A DNA stretch of 64,000 nt from Symbiodinium sp. CCMP2592 (GCA_905221615.1 CAJNDT010000136.1:829001-893000); one strand, 5' to 3'. Positions 1 through 12,783 are shown, counted from the first letter of the stretch. Translations and numbers: made by a program. The notes: a model not told the origin generated them from the sequence alone.

Positions 1-355
1 TGGGAAATGTAACTTGAAGCATCAGATAGCAGTGCAACTGCAGCTTAGACTGCATCGAACGTTTGTTGCCGAGCGCTTCCGCAGCCCGCGGCTCGTTTGC
101 ACCAGCTGGGGATCAGGGTATTTAGCTCGCTCGAGTTTCGGAATGAGGGCGAATGTGGCCCTAACTTAGCTTTGGGGTTGGGGCTTTTAGGGCTTGTTGG
201 ATGTTGCACAGCCTGGGGCTCGCGGGGGATTATGGGGTTTCGTTTCTAGGGTTCACAGGCTTCAGGACTCCTGGACTGCAGGATGTTCTGGTGGTGTTAG
301 GCTGTTCGGAGTAGAAGAGTCTTATAAAACAGGGACGGACGACGGGTTCTGTCCT
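1..355. other. Gene-free flank
   Basis: I see no convincing gene here. Short G-rich TTTAGGG-like words occur around 165-260. Open frames are short and have no recognisable protein character. Confidence 0.5.
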
Positions 356-470
356 AATGTAGGAACCTGATTCAGAAACCCTGGGCCTATGACCCCAAAG
401 TACGTAGTAGGCTTCATATATAATAAGGAACCCGAATAAAGGCCCAGGGCCCAAGGTTTCTTACCTGCAT
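356..470. mobile_element. Hairpin MITE, family C copy 1
   Basis: Terminal inverted repeats of about 30 bp: the left arm starts AATGTAGGAACCTGATTCAG and the right arm is its imperfect complement, ending in CCTGCATT. The core contains ATAATAAGGAACCC. No coding capacity. A second copy at 35202-35309 has the same arms and a different centre, so this is a dispersed non-autonomous family rather than a local palindrome. Confidence 0.75.
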
Positions 471-2306
471 TCCGGATTCTTGTAGGCTTCATGTGGCGGT
501 GGCTCTTGTGACTCTTCGAGTAGGTGATGGCATCTCCACACCCTGAGCAACTGAACTCCTCGCGTAGGTTTGGGTGGATGGAGGATTCGAATATTGTATT
601 CCATAACATCATATCTTACAATATTGCATTGTGCTATTTTGCATTATTTGTATTGCCCTTGGCACTGAGGTCGCCATGCCGTCCATCGCCGTGGCATTTG
701 AGTCGGGGCCTCGGCATGTCTGGGCTTGGTTTGAACTGTAGGCCTGAGGGCTCTGGACTTTAATATGTAAAGTGATGAGTAGGCCTTTGTGGAATTTCGG
801 GTGTATAGACTTCCGAATTCAGGGTTTGGTGCTTGCTTCAGGCAGAGTCCTGAACTCTCAAGCTTGAACCTTTGGCGCTGATATTCGAAGTTCCCAACCC
901 TGAGTCCTCTATCTTAGGCTCTACAAAACATGGGCCTACATCTTCAAGCCGTGCTGAAACCTTAGATCAAAACCAGGTTTGTGCCCAGCAGGAAGTGCCG
1001 GCTTTCAGTTTTCAGCTTCACAGTCACCAGAGCTACACCTGAACGGTGCGAAACTAAGACCTGCAACCATAGAAGCCCAAGCCTTCAAACACTTGCAATC
1101 CTGAACCCTGACCACCTCTTCGTACGGCAAAGAAGTGGACCTGCAAGGACATTCAGCGGTACCATGCGATACTTTTGCCTGTGCTTGGCAGTGCGGGATG
1201 CCTCACACTGTTCATTAAGCTTCTGGTGACACCCGGATCATGTCCTCGCTCTTGTCCCATTTAAGGTTCTCATCCCGAGTGTTGACCGAGAAGTTGCTTG
1301 CAGTAGCGCAGGGGTCGGAATAATGTGAGCAATGACCACAAGAATTATGACCCGTTGCAGTCAATATACAGCAAAACGATCATATTTCACACTATTCCAA
1401 TTGTTAAGGACCATGCTCGCGCTAACGGTATGTTTTGCGGGTGTAGCCTAGTTAGATACGCATGTAAAAGCCGCCGCCACCACCACCACATCCAGTTAGT
1501 TAGATAACCTTCACTGTAGAGCTTGAAGCGTCTGAGCCTTGCGGCTGGGACCACCATCTCGTGCAGATGTGGGCTTCAGTCTGTTAGTGTTCGTAACTCG
1601 AGCGCAATTTTGATGTAGGATGCACTCCTCCCGCATTGAGGCTGGACTGTGCCAGCACGAACATGGGCCAGTTGATTTTCGTGGCAGGCGCCTGAGTCGC
1701 CTTGAACCGCAGTCAAGCCGCTGAGCTTGGCATCTCGGATTCCGCCCTAAACCCTAACAACCATAAGTCCTTAAACCCCCTAACACTCTACACCTCTAAA
1801 GATCCTCTAAAGCCCTGAATCCATGAAGCCCCCGACCAAAACGCCCTAAACCCGAAGCCTTTCCGAAACTTACCCCCCCCCCCCCAAAAAAAAAAAAAAC
1901 ACACAAGCCCAGGTCGGCTGCCACCCCGGAATGGGATCCTGGGCCCCGACCGGCACCTCAGATGCACCCGAAAGCGGTGGGCCCTTTGTCGGGTTTGGGG
2001 TTTAGCTTAGGGTCTAGGGTGCACCAAGAAAAAGGGAGGCGGGTCCCTTTGAAGGGTTTGGGGGTTCATTGGTTTAGGGGTTTAAGGTTTAGGCACAAGA
2101 AAGTGGGGCCTATTCGAAGGGTTTTCGCAAGAAGGGGGGCCCGTTTGAAGGGTTCCTTGAAAGGGGTTACTAGGAGGGTCAAACGTCCCTGTAAGGGTTC
2201 CTCTATGGAGTTGCCATAGAGTCTGTTTGCGAGGGTTTGTTGGCCGCCTTACTTTGGCCGGCTTACTTGAGGCCAAGTGCGGATGTCGGATCGGTCACAT
2301 GTTGAC
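471..2306. other. Gene-free region with telomere-like words
   Basis: No supported gene. C-strand CCCTAAA-type words cluster at 1740-1860 and G-strand GGGTTTAGG words at 1985-2165, so polarity flips within 300 bp. A poly-C then poly-A run lies at 1873-1899. The short ORFs in this stretch have low-complexity or telomere-word composition. Confidence 0.5.
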
Positions 2307-2389
2307 TTAGTAGCTGAGTGGATACACTTTATACTTCTTGGGATAACATTACCCACTATAAAACTAAAAGTGTACAGCAGCTAAGTTGC
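2307..2389. mobile_element. Short hairpin element (TAGCTGAG-arm type)
   Basis: The left arm TTAGTAGCTGAGTGGATACA pairs imperfectly with a right arm ending TGTACAGCAGCTAA, about 80 bp apart. The TAGCTGAGTRG word is shared with the family Q elements at 2585, 5780 and 36552. Confidence 0.5.
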
Positions 2390-2584
2390 ACAACGCCTGT
2401 TTGCACGCGTTACGAAGGCAAGTAAGGGGTACTACGGTGTAGTTTGTTGGCGCCTCCATTGGCCTCGGGCTCCTGTAAGGGTGGAAGTTGCGAGTTTCGG
2501 GGGTTTCGAGGCTAGTTTCGGCGTGGAGTTTCGGGGCGGGCGGAGTTTCGGGGGCTGCATCATGTGCGCTTAGAAAGATACTTT

Positions 2585-2669
2585 GGTAGCTGAGTAGGTA
2601 ACCTTTAACCTTTGGGGTTTAATTGAAAAGGTTACTTCTTTTGGGGGGCGAGGGTACTCAGCCCCTAAG
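2585..2669. mobile_element. Hairpin element, family Q copy 1
   Basis: The left arm GGTAGCTGAGTAGGTAACCT pairs with a right arm ending GAGGGTACTCAGCCCCTAAG. Inner AACCTTT and AAAGGTT arms add a second stem. Related copies: 5780-6000 and 36552-37000. Confidence 0.6.
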
Positions 2670-2770
2670 CACAGCTTTTGTTCGACGGTCCTAGCTGGTA
2701 GGACTTCGGTCGAGCTCGATAATATGCCCCAATTGCAGCCTAGGTACAAAGGTTCCGATTGGGCCTACAC

Positions 2771-2835
2771 TCTTTTGGGGGTTCCTAATGATAATTACAG
2801 TATAGTGGGCCCCAAGACCCTATTCTAACTATGAT
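2771..2835. mobile_element. Partial family B hairpin element
   Basis: Contains GGGGGTTCCTAATGATAATT and the GTATAGTGGGCCCCAAGACCC core followed by a decayed right arm. The core is nearly identical to the partial copy at 4749-4815. The left outer arm is missing or decayed. Confidence 0.5.
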
Positions 2836-3079
2836 TCCCAGATCAGCAACTGTATCTGTGAGATATGCCCCCGGCAGAGGAAAGCAGCAAACTATATGGA
2901 TAGCTCGCCGAGCCATATCCAGAAGCCGGACAATCCCAGAAGCTTTCTGAATGCATAAGCCCGCCGAAACCCCAACTGTAAATCCTGCACCCTGTACTAC
3001 TGCATAGCTCTCCATCCAACCGCACGCGCAAAACCATTAGATTACTATTCATAAACCCCCCACTCAACGAAGGCATCCC

Positions 3080-3153
3080 TCCCTAAACGCCCTGAGCCCT
3101 AAACCCCTAAACATCCCTAAGCCCCTAAATCCCTAAACCCTAAACCCTAAACC
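3080..3153. repeat. Interstitial CCCTAAA telomere-like tract
   Basis: Degenerate CCCTAAA units, most regular at 3130-3153. This is the C-strand of the plant-type telomere motif TTTAGGG. Many similar but looser stretches occur through the window. Confidence 0.7.
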
Positions 3154-3354
3154 AAAGAAAAAAAACGGTGGTAACCTCTAAACCCTTAACGATGAGGTTC
3201 TGAACATCGGAATCGCCAGCTGAGCACCAGCGAACTGACGTACCCGAGGCCCTCCGGGGGCGCCGGCTTGGCTAGCTATCTTGGGCTGTAGTATCAGGGA
3301 GACTCCTTTAAGGGCTCCTTTAAAGGGACTATCAGGGTATAGGGTTTAGGGCTT

Positions 3355-3570
3355 ACTTGGAGGTTCATGGGTAGTTCTAAGGGTCCCTTAAGGGGTTTTG
3401 GGTTCAGGGTCTACTTGGAGGTTCATGGGTAGTTATAAGTGGGGTTATAGGGGCTCCTTTAAGGGATCTATAAGATTTAGAGTTTAGGGGTAGTTATAAG
3501 TGCGGTTTTGAGTCCCCTAATAGGTACCTTACTTATAACCCCACTTATGACTACCCATGAACCTCCAAGC
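3355..3570. mobile_element. Hairpin MITE, family A copy 1, with extra left arm
   Basis: The left arm ACTTGGAGGTTCATGGGTAG is present twice (3355 and 3413). The right arm at about 3532-3569 is the complement (CTACCCATGAACCTCCAAG). TTTAAGGGATCTATAAG boxes lie between. The duplicated left arm suggests nested insertion or arm duplication. Confidence 0.7.
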
Positions 3571-4527
3571 AGTACCACGGAGACTCCTTAAAGGGAATCT
3601 TGACTTCAATTCTTTCGAGTGAGGCCACTACGCTCCAACCGACGTGTTTTAGATTTAGGAGTATACATAGTATACTACTCCTTTGGGTCCTCAACTTGCT
3701 TCTTCATTTTCTAGTATTTCTCAAAATATTTAGACCCCTACCCTAGCCTTCATGTTTTGAGTGGATGCCTCGAGGTTTGCGACTTGTTGATTACAGAGTC
3801 TTGAGACTGTGGAGGAGTGTTGTGCATCGACCCCTTCAACCTACAAAACACCTTGGTTAGAAAAGATTCTTTTCCCTGAGCCCTTCGTTAGGGCTTTGGG
3901 TTAAGGGCTTTCAGGAAAAGGAGACGGAGCGGGGTTAACGCTATAGGCAAGCAACACATCTTCACATGACTTAGCTTTAAGACGAGATCCTCTAAACCCG
4001 CATAGGTGGATCATGGCCAACGCCATGTGGCTGGAGCTCGAAGAGGGGGCCGAGGAGCTGGAGATTTGGTGCCCCTCAGGGCTGCGTGCATTCTGGCAGT
4101 TGTAGAAAAGCGGACGTCCCTCGTTAGAGGAGTCCTTAGAATGAGGGTCTTACTTTATGTTTATGGTCGATAGACTGGGATCCCGCATTTCCTGAAAAGG
4201 AAACCCCGTTTGGGTTCACATGCGAGGCTCCTTCGGGTCGTGCGACTTAGGTTTAAGGCGTTGGGGCTCTGGGTTCGTAAGTTTCGGCTTTTTCGCGTGG
4301 GCTGCCCCGGTTGCAGGTACAAGTACGTACGCATGGCGCCGAAGCGCAACCCGGAATGGGAGGTGTGGACCATGATCTCTCTCACTGGGCATACGAAGGG
4401 AGATTGCCGGTTGTATCTTTGATTGCAGTTGCATTCCGTCATGCCTGTATAACCATGCATACTTCAGACTGCCGACGTACAGTGGATCCGAAAAGCTTCG
4501 CACGGACGGCTCGGAAACAGGTCAATT
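3571..4527. other. Gene-free region
   Basis: No recognisable gene. Overlapping ORFs on both strands at 4161-4547 are short, mutually antisense and match no family I know. I see nothing else of note. Confidence 0.4.
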
Positions 4528-4668
4528 ACTTGGAGGTTCGTGGGTAGTTATATAGTTGTAATAGGGCTTGTAACGAAAGTTACCCTGCCCTAACCCTGAA
4601 CCCTATAACCTTATAGAACCCTGTAAGAGTTAAAGGAACCCCCACTTATAACTACCCATGAACCTCCC
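4528..4668. mobile_element. Hairpin MITE, family A copy 2
   Basis: The left arm ACTTGGAGGTTCGTGGGTAG pairs with the right arm CTACCCATGAACCTCC at 4653-4668. The middle contains CCCTAACCCTGAACCCTAT-type words and is longer than in copy 3 (41615-41714). Confidence 0.7.
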
Positions 4669-4748
4669 GGCCCCGATGACCAGAAGTCTGAGAAGCTCTC
4701 CCAGAACCGGAGGCCTCATAGCCTACTATCGGGGTCTTAAAAATCATG

Positions 4749-4815
4749 TTGGGGATTCCTTATGATAATTATAGTATAGTGGGCCCCAAAACCCCATTCT
4801 GAGTATTAAGGCCCC
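4749..4815. mobile_element. Partial family B hairpin element
   Basis: Has GGGGATTCCTTATGATAATT, GTATAGTGGGCCCCAAAACC and a right arm ending GTATTAAGGCCCCTATAG. The left outer arm (GGGGCCTTAATAATTAG type) is absent, so this copy is truncated. Confidence 0.55.
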
Positions 4816-5180
4816 TATAGTAGCCTAAATGCCCAGAACCCTGGGACCTATTCATGCTAAGTTCCCACTGCGTCGCCAGGCGGGTCCGGATCGCCGTATT
4901 GCTGGCTCCCAAGAAATCCTTGGCATGAAGTTTCAAAGGCATCAAATCCCAAAATTTATCACGCCGCGGCCTTGTTGGCATGCGAGGTCTTACGTGCTGT
5001 GCCCCGCGGCAATGATGTGTGGATCGTGAGGGACCATCAGCTGCTTGGCTGGAACTCGAACTCCCAACCTCAAATCCCAACCCGAAAAGTACTCGGAAAC
5101 CTGAAACCCTAAACCATCCTATAAACCTAAACTTAAACCCACTTCTGTGCTGTTCGAAGCCTAGGGAACTGTTATATGGC

Positions 5181-5224
5181 GGTAGCAGGAGGAGGAGGAG
5201 GAGAAGGAGAAGTAGGAGGAAGGG
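5181..5224. repeat. GGA-rich microsatellite
   Basis: An imperfect AGGAGG repeat. It makes the Arg-rich and Leu-rich stretches of the overlapping ORFs, which I do not treat as genes. Confidence 0.7.
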
Positions 5225-5319
5225 GGTTGAGGCAGGGGTAACCCTAGAACCCCTAGACCCCAAGCCCAAGCCAGGTGGGGAGCCACGAGGGATGCTGCGA
5301 CTGCCCGGGCCTCGGAATC

Positions 5320-5660
5320 GGGTTTTAGGGGTTAGGGGGTGGGGTTTAAAGTTTACAGGGTTTAGAGAGTTGGGGGCCGAGTGGTTGGGGTTTGGGGTTG
5401 AGGGATTTGGGTTTGGGGTTTAAAATATGGGATTTTAAGCACTCAAGGCTTTGAAGTTTCGGATTTTGGGGTTTACAAACTTTGCCCTGTCGATATTTGA
5501 GGCGACTTGTCTCTACAAGCGGATGTAAGTTTGAGGCTGAACCCCGCACCCGAAAGACCGGAAACCCCAAAGCCCCAAAACCTTAAGCTCCAAAGCCGAA
5601 GCCTAAAGATTACACCCCACGATCCTAAACCCTAAAACCCTGAAGCCCCAAACCCTGAGC
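5320..5660. repeat. Telomere-like words switching strand
   Basis: G-rich GGGTTTAGGG-like words at 5323-5425 are followed by C-rich CCCTAAA-like words from about 5560 to 5650. The polarity switch suggests an inverted arrangement or separate insertions of telomere-like DNA. Confidence 0.55.
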
Positions 5661-5779
5661 CCAAGAAATCCCCACCAACTAAGAGCGAGAGGATCGCAGG
5701 TCTTCACATCTGCGCCAGGCCTCCTTAGCCTCTGAGCCAAAACCCGAAGCCTTAAATCCCCTCCCCAGGCCCACCTCAG

Positions 5780-6000
5780 GAGCTGACTAGGTAACCTTTA
5801 AAGGGGTCCATAGGGTGCTATAAGGGGGTTCCTTTAAGGGATCTATCAGGGTAGGGGATTGTAAGGGGTTCCTTTAAGGGACCTATCAGGGTATTCTAAG
5901 GGTACTATATCAGAGTAGTACTTGAACCTCTTGGGGTTTATATAACCCTACCAAAATTGAATAGGTTCACCTTTTTGGGCTAGGGTACTCAGCCCCTAAG
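5780..6000. mobile_element. Hairpin element, family Q copy 2
   Basis: The left arm GAGCTGACTAGGTAACCTTT and the right arm GGGTACTCAGCCCCTAAG match copy 1. The interior is expanded by repeated TTCCTTTAAGGGATCTATC boxes, giving about 220 bp against 85 bp. Confidence 0.6.
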
Positions 6001-8272
6001 CCACGAAGAAGCCAATACATCACTGCAAACCATGATCCGTTAACTGTTAACTGTAAGACCAGAGTTCTAGCTTTGTAAGTATTCCGAGCCCACCCGTAAA
6101 CCCACAGAGTATAAGACCCTTCTGGAACTCTTGTAAAACTCTTCAAGACAAGCATACGTCCGCAAACTTCAAAATCAAACTAAAGCCTAAATTCGAATAA
6201 GCCCCTTTAAATCCCCAAACCCTAAACCCCTAACCAATAAAGTTAGTACTAAACCCCAAAATGGAAACCCTAAACCCCTAACCAGTAAACCTTAAATCCA
6301 CCAGAAATCAAGTCGCTGAGGTCTTTGCCTGCTCCCACGACGAGCTCATCTCCTCTCGATGCAAGGCGCAGATCCGGCCTGGAAGTTCCGTTTGGTCCGT
6401 TTGTTTTTTTGTGGAGGGGAGGGGGGCGGGGGGTAAACGTTGTAGGTTTAAGGCTATAGGCGTTCAGGGGTTGGGTGTTTCGGGTTTAGGGGTTTAAGTG
6501 GGTGGCCAGTTTTTTAAGTGCACTTACTGGTTGTCAAAGTCATGCTGGCTATCTTAGTGTTGAAATATATGAGAGCCGACTTGAATGTGTCTGAAATACT
6601 GGGCCTAGTAAGGTTTAGGATGTAATCTATGGAATCTAGGGGCATGAGTGTGTGTGTTTTTTTTTCCGGGTATGTCGTGGGCTATACATACATTAGGGAA
6701 GAAGCAGTGATGATATTGATTGCTACTTTCCCAGGTACCTTCAACTGGGTTGGTGGGTTTTGGAGTAAGCCCTGTTTCCCATAATATGCGGGCGCATTTC
6801 AAGCCTACAGATGAAATGTGCACTTGCGTAGGTTCATAGGGTGTATGTACATGCTTTGGACACTGGAGGGGGAGAGGATATCGGTGGAGGTGGCTGTGGC
6901 TAGCCTTTGCAGAGCTTGCTCGGCTTGGTCGGGCATGCCCATCCAAAGCCAGCCCGCAATTCCCATGTATATCGCTTACTGCTCACCGCAACCTGAACTC
7001 CGTGCAGGTGGATCAAAACTGGCGCCCAGCTGCCACTAAGGCGGGAGGATTGAACATACCATAATGAGGGCTTTGGAAAATACTGTGCCGTAACAGTTTC
7101 ACTCAATTTTCTTCCCTGCATTGGCAAGTGTGTGGAGTGCTAGTATGTAGCCACAGGCTTGTGTTCACCAGGTGCAAGTGGTTCCATACACACGCATTCA
7201 ACTTCTTGTTGACTTTGGATTCTTTGGGGCGCGCTGCATGGCAATCGTTCGTGAGGTCGGAGAATACCGTTCGTGTTGTCACGCGGTCAAGACCCCAGCT
7301 TTGCAGAAAGGACAGGATCCAGCATGAGCCGAAAGTGATCACGACACTTGAATCATAGCGAACTATTTAGAGCTTTTCCGAAAGTCGAAACCTTACACCC
7401 CTAACTCCATGCAGAAAATTTGCACGCGCAGACTGGAATCCTCAACCTTCATCCTGAATCTCTAAGCACACGAACTTGAAGACACACCACGCCCTGCACT
7501 TCTAAACCCTACATCCTGAACCGTCGACTGTAGGGTTGTTTCAAACTTTTTCACCCATGGTCAAGTTGTCGATGAAGCTCCTCATCTGCCGTGGTCCAGC
7601 ACATTCCAAGATTGTCCATTATGTGCAATGCTGTCTTGCCCAATCACTGAGACATGTTCCGAAATTCCGACATAAATCATTCAATCTGGCTTCTGCTTTT
7701 TTCGAGTTATTGGAGAAAGGAATGCTTCGAATCTTTTTGTCAGGGTTCGGCTTCCAGTGCGCGCTGCGCCGCTATGGGGCTACCGAGAGCGCCCCCAATT
7801 CCCAGCCTTGACTATTAACCCGAAACCAGAACAGGGTTTTTTAGTTTTTTTAACACGGCTATATTTATAGGAATCAACAAGCTGTGATGAAGGCAGCGAA
7901 GGCCGCACCTGTGATTCCCAAGCTTCCCATGGCCAAGGTGCTTGGGTGGTGAACTCCAGGTTCAGGGTTTGGAGTTTATGGTGCATGGCGAAGCAGGGTT
8001 GGGAGCTCTTGGGAATTCGACAGCGACGTACGAATGCTTCGAATACCACTAAACCCCCAAACCCTAGACCCCAAACCCGGACAACGACTAAACCCTACTG
8101 CTCTGGAATTTGAGGAATCTTGCTGTTGGTTTAGTTTTTGCTCTTTGGCTTTGCCTACCACTGTGAAGTTCTTGTCATGTTCTGAGATTTATTCAGCATG
8201 AGGCAGGGGATGGATCAGGAGGGAGGTAGGTTTTTCCTGTAAACCAACTCGAGTGCCGAATGGTGGGTTTAA
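6001..8272. other. Gene-free region
   Basis: Telomere-like words occur at 6190-6290. Several ORFs of 60-113 codons exist on both strands between 6600 and 8200, but none shows a recognisable domain and they shadow each other. I cannot support a gene. Confidence 0.4.
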
Positions 8273-8761
8273 GTGCTCAGTTGCTTGACAAAGTTTTACG
8301 AGGCGTACCTTGCTGCCTCCTATGTGGGAAAGCTGGCCCTGAGGGCTTGCGACTACGAGACCAGCGAGCTGAAGGATGAGAAATGGTCTCGAGTGGACAA
8401 AAGAGCCTCTTCGATGACTTTGGCCTCGGTCCCAGAGGGAGTGAAGGCCGAGCTGTTGTCGAGTCGAGCTGTTGGCACTCTTGCCTCTTTGGCTCGCGTT
8501 GTGGTCCTTTATCGGCCGGGCTCTATGGCAGAGAGGCAGCAGATACTTAAGGCCCTGGAAGCTCCGACTACCGCTTCCAGTGCATCTGACGCCGTACAAG
8601 AGCGAAGGAAGTGGTCGAGATGGGTTACCAGAGCAGCGGACCTTGGACTACAATGCCCGGATCCTAGTGTGATGATCAAAGGCTTGGACATGATTGTAAA
8701 GAAGATCCTGGGCGACCACCAAGACATTAACTTTGGCGTTGCTAGTTCATGCCTCAGTTGA
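8273..8761 (+). pseudogene. gag-like fragment of a copia-type retroelement
   Basis: An open frame of 162 codons. There is a stop immediately before the first codon, which is GTG rather than ATG, so it is a fragment and not a bona fide start. The translation has the layout I associate with the gag region of dinoflagellate Ty1/copia-like polyproteins: a VPEGVKAELLSSR stretch, then a YRPGS-AERQQILKALE segment, an RRKWSRW basic-aromatic motif, then PDPSVMIKGLDMIVKKILG. The frame then drifts and ends. No protease, integrase or reverse transcriptase follows. The family call rests on remembered motif order, not a search. Flanking DNA on both sides is telomere-like and gene-free, consistent with an old truncated insertion. 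Confidence 0.5.
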
Positions 8762-11700
8762 CCGTTGTCTTCAGAACTGGAATATTCAGGATGACCTACG
8801 CATCGCACCGACAACCTGAAAGCTCGACCGCCTTCAGGCGAAGCATATTCTGCTAACCAAATTCTAAATAAAAGCAGGGGGTAATGGCTTGAGCCTGGGG
8901 TTCTCAACATCCTCGAAGTCGCACAGAGAAGCAGATGCTCGAGCCCTTTCCTTGCTAAGCTCGACCATTTTAGTATGCCGACCTTCGACCATAGATCTTC
9001 CCCACCTTGATCCTCAAAGTTCAAAAAGGGGGTTCAGGCTTGGGATCTTTAAGGGGTGGGGTCCGCTGGAAGCCACAACCCACGCTTTTGAGGTGAACCT
9101 TTCTGACTCGTCCAAAGTCTATTTGCCGGGAGGCCACCCCACACTGGTGGAAGTCAGTTTAGGCTCTATAGGGTTTAGGGTTCAGAGTTTAGGGGCAGGT
9201 TCCTGCTGGTATTACTAGTGCGGGGGCAGAGAAGAAATGAGGTTTCAACGCCCGATACCGCATGGTAGATATTGTTTAAGGCTACGGTCCCTGGGATCTT
9301 TAGCGATCATTGTATACAGAACTATGGTAACCACACTTGGTGGCCAGTACTCCTTCCAAGAGTAAGAAGGTCAACCATCGTGGGGATCTTTCTTGACCCA
9401 GTTGAAACTGTGTAGGCCTCCGGACGGGATCCCGCAATCCCTGTCGTCGTTTCCGTGGTGTCCTCTTTTGTGCTGTGGCGCTGCTCAGCCCGAGAATATG
9501 TGTCTTGGCATGTTTCCGATGCTTCTCATTTTGGATCTAAGGACATGTAAGCGGACCATGACAAGTTGACGGAGCTAACAGCAGTTTAAGCGTGTATCGG
9601 CGCTTCTGTTTGGATAGTGGTTGGATACGTCGAACCACGCACCGACATCCCCAAAGAGGTGCGCCAACAGAAGTCCCAAATGGTAAAGCAACAGCCCTGC
9701 GTCTGCAAAGCTTACAAGACCCTTCTAATGTTTTCCGGTTAACAACCTTACGTTACATGGTTCCCAATCCCTGCTAGACACGCAAAGTACCTTCCACCCT
9801 TGCTCATTGCAAAACCTTACAAGACCTATGAACAGCCCGGTGCAACGGTCGTCTTGGCAAAATAAACAGCCCCAATGCAGCTTGAACACACGAGCCTAAT
9901 CCTTCAAAGGTTCGAAGCCCTAATGACATGGCCATAGAGCTTCTTATACTTTCCTATGACCAGCGAAAACAGGTTGGCAAACGTCGTGACAATAAGTTGT
10001 ACAACAGAAGTCAACCCTGACAGTTGTTATGAAACGAGCAAACATGCAAGCCGTAAGCCTTGAACACAAAGATCCGAAACCTTGAACCCCGGGTTACGAA
10101 GGAGTTCAACATGTTTCGCATTGAGATCGACCATGATCGACCCTCGCGCAGGAGACACGTCGGAAGACAACACCAGCAGCGAGGAGGACACTGGAAATCC
10201 ATGCAATGTTCACCGAAAATCCGAACTTCATTACTTTACGGGTTGTTGGTTAGGCATGAACAGGTTTGAGAGGTATCAAGAATTCTCCGACAAACCACAC
10301 AATGCATTCTTGGCTTATAAGGCTCCAGAAAGAAGAACGCCTCCAATATGGTTTCGATCATACTTAGTATTCGCGTCATTCAAAGGACTCTGGGGCAGCA
10401 GCAGCAGCAGCAGCAGTAGCATGCATTACATGTCCATAAATCTTTCTTACATTGTCATTACCATTATTAGTAGCTGTAGTATCGTTATTACGATTAGTAG
10501 TAGCAACACTAGCAACTAGTAGCAATCTCCGAAACTAGCACGACTCCAGGAGAGCATCGCCGACATAGAGAAGAGCGATGCGGATGCAAGGCGGGGGTGG
10601 TTTTGGATTCGTGTGGTTTCTCGGGCCGATGGTTCTTCTCCATTTTTGCTTAGGGGTACCTTAGGGTTCCTTTAAAGGGATCCTTTAAGGGCTCCTATAA
10701 GGGATCTATAGGGTTTAGGGGTTTAGGTTGTTTTTTGTCGATTGCCCCGGCAGGGTCTCGGGGTTGAGAGGTGCAACGTCTTGGTTGCAGAGTTTCAGCA
10801 TGTAGTTGTTTCACCGTCACTTCATCGAGATTACAAAGCCGAGTGAGATGTGCATCGGATTACAGTTTCAGTCAGTATCTTCTAGTTGGTTCTTCTCCTT
10901 GTTCCCTCAGGCCTCGTTTTCGTTGATGGCCCTTCACAGCCTTGAGCCGACCGTTTGGAGATTCGTTGGTGCCGCTTAGCCTGTTGCAGGTGATGCTAGT
11001 TTAGGGCCTTTGGGGGCCACCTCTGTTGCGCAGAGCAATCTCTAACTCGTGTCCGCTTCTGCAAATTTGCCATAAACGAAAGATGAGCCGATTATCAGGG
11101 TCCAGGAGCTGTGCAATGGCAGCAATGGGGTAAGTACAGGTGTTTCACCAGCTACCATGGTCCTTCATGGTCCTAATTTGTATTTATTGCAAACTATGCT
11201 GGGTCCCAGCACCGGACTCTCATCAATAAGGCCGTCCACGACAGTTTCTCTTTGCCAGGTCACGGCAAAGGATTGCAAGCGCCATTCTGAAGCAGCTGGA
11301 GGTGAATTGGGGTTTCGGGTCTTTGGGTCTTGAGCCTATTGTGTCTAGGGCTACATTCGGGGCTTAACTGTTCAGGATGCAGACTGGTTTTTTCAGTTCA
11401 GTGCCTGAGCCTTAAACTTGTTTTGTATTCCTTAGGCTCTCGTTGTAGTTCAGGATGTAATGTGGCCATGCAGCTGCCCCAGGGCAGGAACCCCATCATG
11501 GGGTTCCTGCCTGTGCATGGCATGTGCACACGAAGATCATTGGTAACTGCCCCTGATAGTGTCTTAAGTACAGTTCGGCACGTTTTTGATTATTGGGCCT
11601 AACAGGATCACAAGAACTGGAAAGTCGTCCCATCGCAGCATAGCGTTTTGTGGGGGCGTCTGTAAATGATCTACCAAGAGCTCTATACTATTAACGGGGG

Positions 11701-12783
11701 CAGAATTTGTGGCCTCGCGATCTAGAAGTGCCAAACAAACGATACACAATTCAGTTTTTTCACGTCATCCACGAACTTTAGCACCAACATTGCTCACATT
11801 TTCGGCTGCCGGCAACCTCTGCTCGACTCATCCAGACCCCGTTTATGAGCCATGTCGGCCTTTCGACTTCAGACGCGCGCAAAGTCGATTGTTGAATCTG
11901 GGGTTTACTTCCGCCTCAAAGGGGTTCCGATATAGGTACAAGTACTGTAAGGCTTAAGTACACAACATGTAGGTAGGAGCCGCAGCAACTGACATCTCTA
12001 TCGCCTTGTCTTGTGCATGCAGTTGTAGAAGGACATGAACTCCAACCGTGCTTCAGCGAATGCCCCCCTACACCCTAAACCCTAATTAGGTGGATTGAGT
12101 TTCACGGGTTCCGAGGATGAGAAATACTTGCAGTCGCAGAGATACGTGCAATTTGGGATAGTTGTTAATTTCCGTTATTGTTCAATATAGAGACCTAGTT
12201 AAAAGAAATTTCGGGGACTGTCGACATCGACACCTAGAATATCACGGGTATCTGCAGGGGCGTGCGGCAGTAGTACTGTCGCAAAGTACGGATTGCAGGC
12301 AAGCTCTCGCCAAGCATAGATCTTGCCAAAGCCTTCCGCTCTGAAACAAAAAGAAACGCAAGGTGGCTGCCGATGCCAACCGACCCGGCTGCCTAGACAC
12401 GGAGGCTCCTTCAAGGGGTTAAGGTCTTCAGTGCCCCGCAAAAGCCCACCATGCAAGCTTGCAGCTTCTTCAACTTTCAGAGTCAGTCATGACAGCACAC
12501 CATCATCAATCCTAAGCCCTAAATCCAAGTCCCTGAGCCCGAAATCCCAAAACCCTTAACCCTCTACTATGGATTGTTACAATTTCGGAAAACAGCTCTC
12601 AAAAACAGTCCACAGGGTGTTGCTCCCACCTTTGGACCCTTCGGGTCAAGCAATAATGCTGGCAGTTATGTATACACCCAAGCACATGTTTATACAGAAG
12701 TGATTACACATATGTAGACATATCTGTATATGCATATGTACATGTGATTACATGTACTGTATATGTAGACTTTGTATATACAT
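8762..12783. other. Gene-free region with small repeats
   Basis: No supported gene. It contains an AGC microsatellite at about 10396-10416, loose TTTAAAGGGATCC boxes at 10665-10720 and scattered CCCTAAA words (12065-12090, 12505-12560). A short perfect-looking palindrome, GGAACCCCATCATGGGGTTCC, lies at 11487-11507. ORFs are short and unrecognised. Confidence 0.4.
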
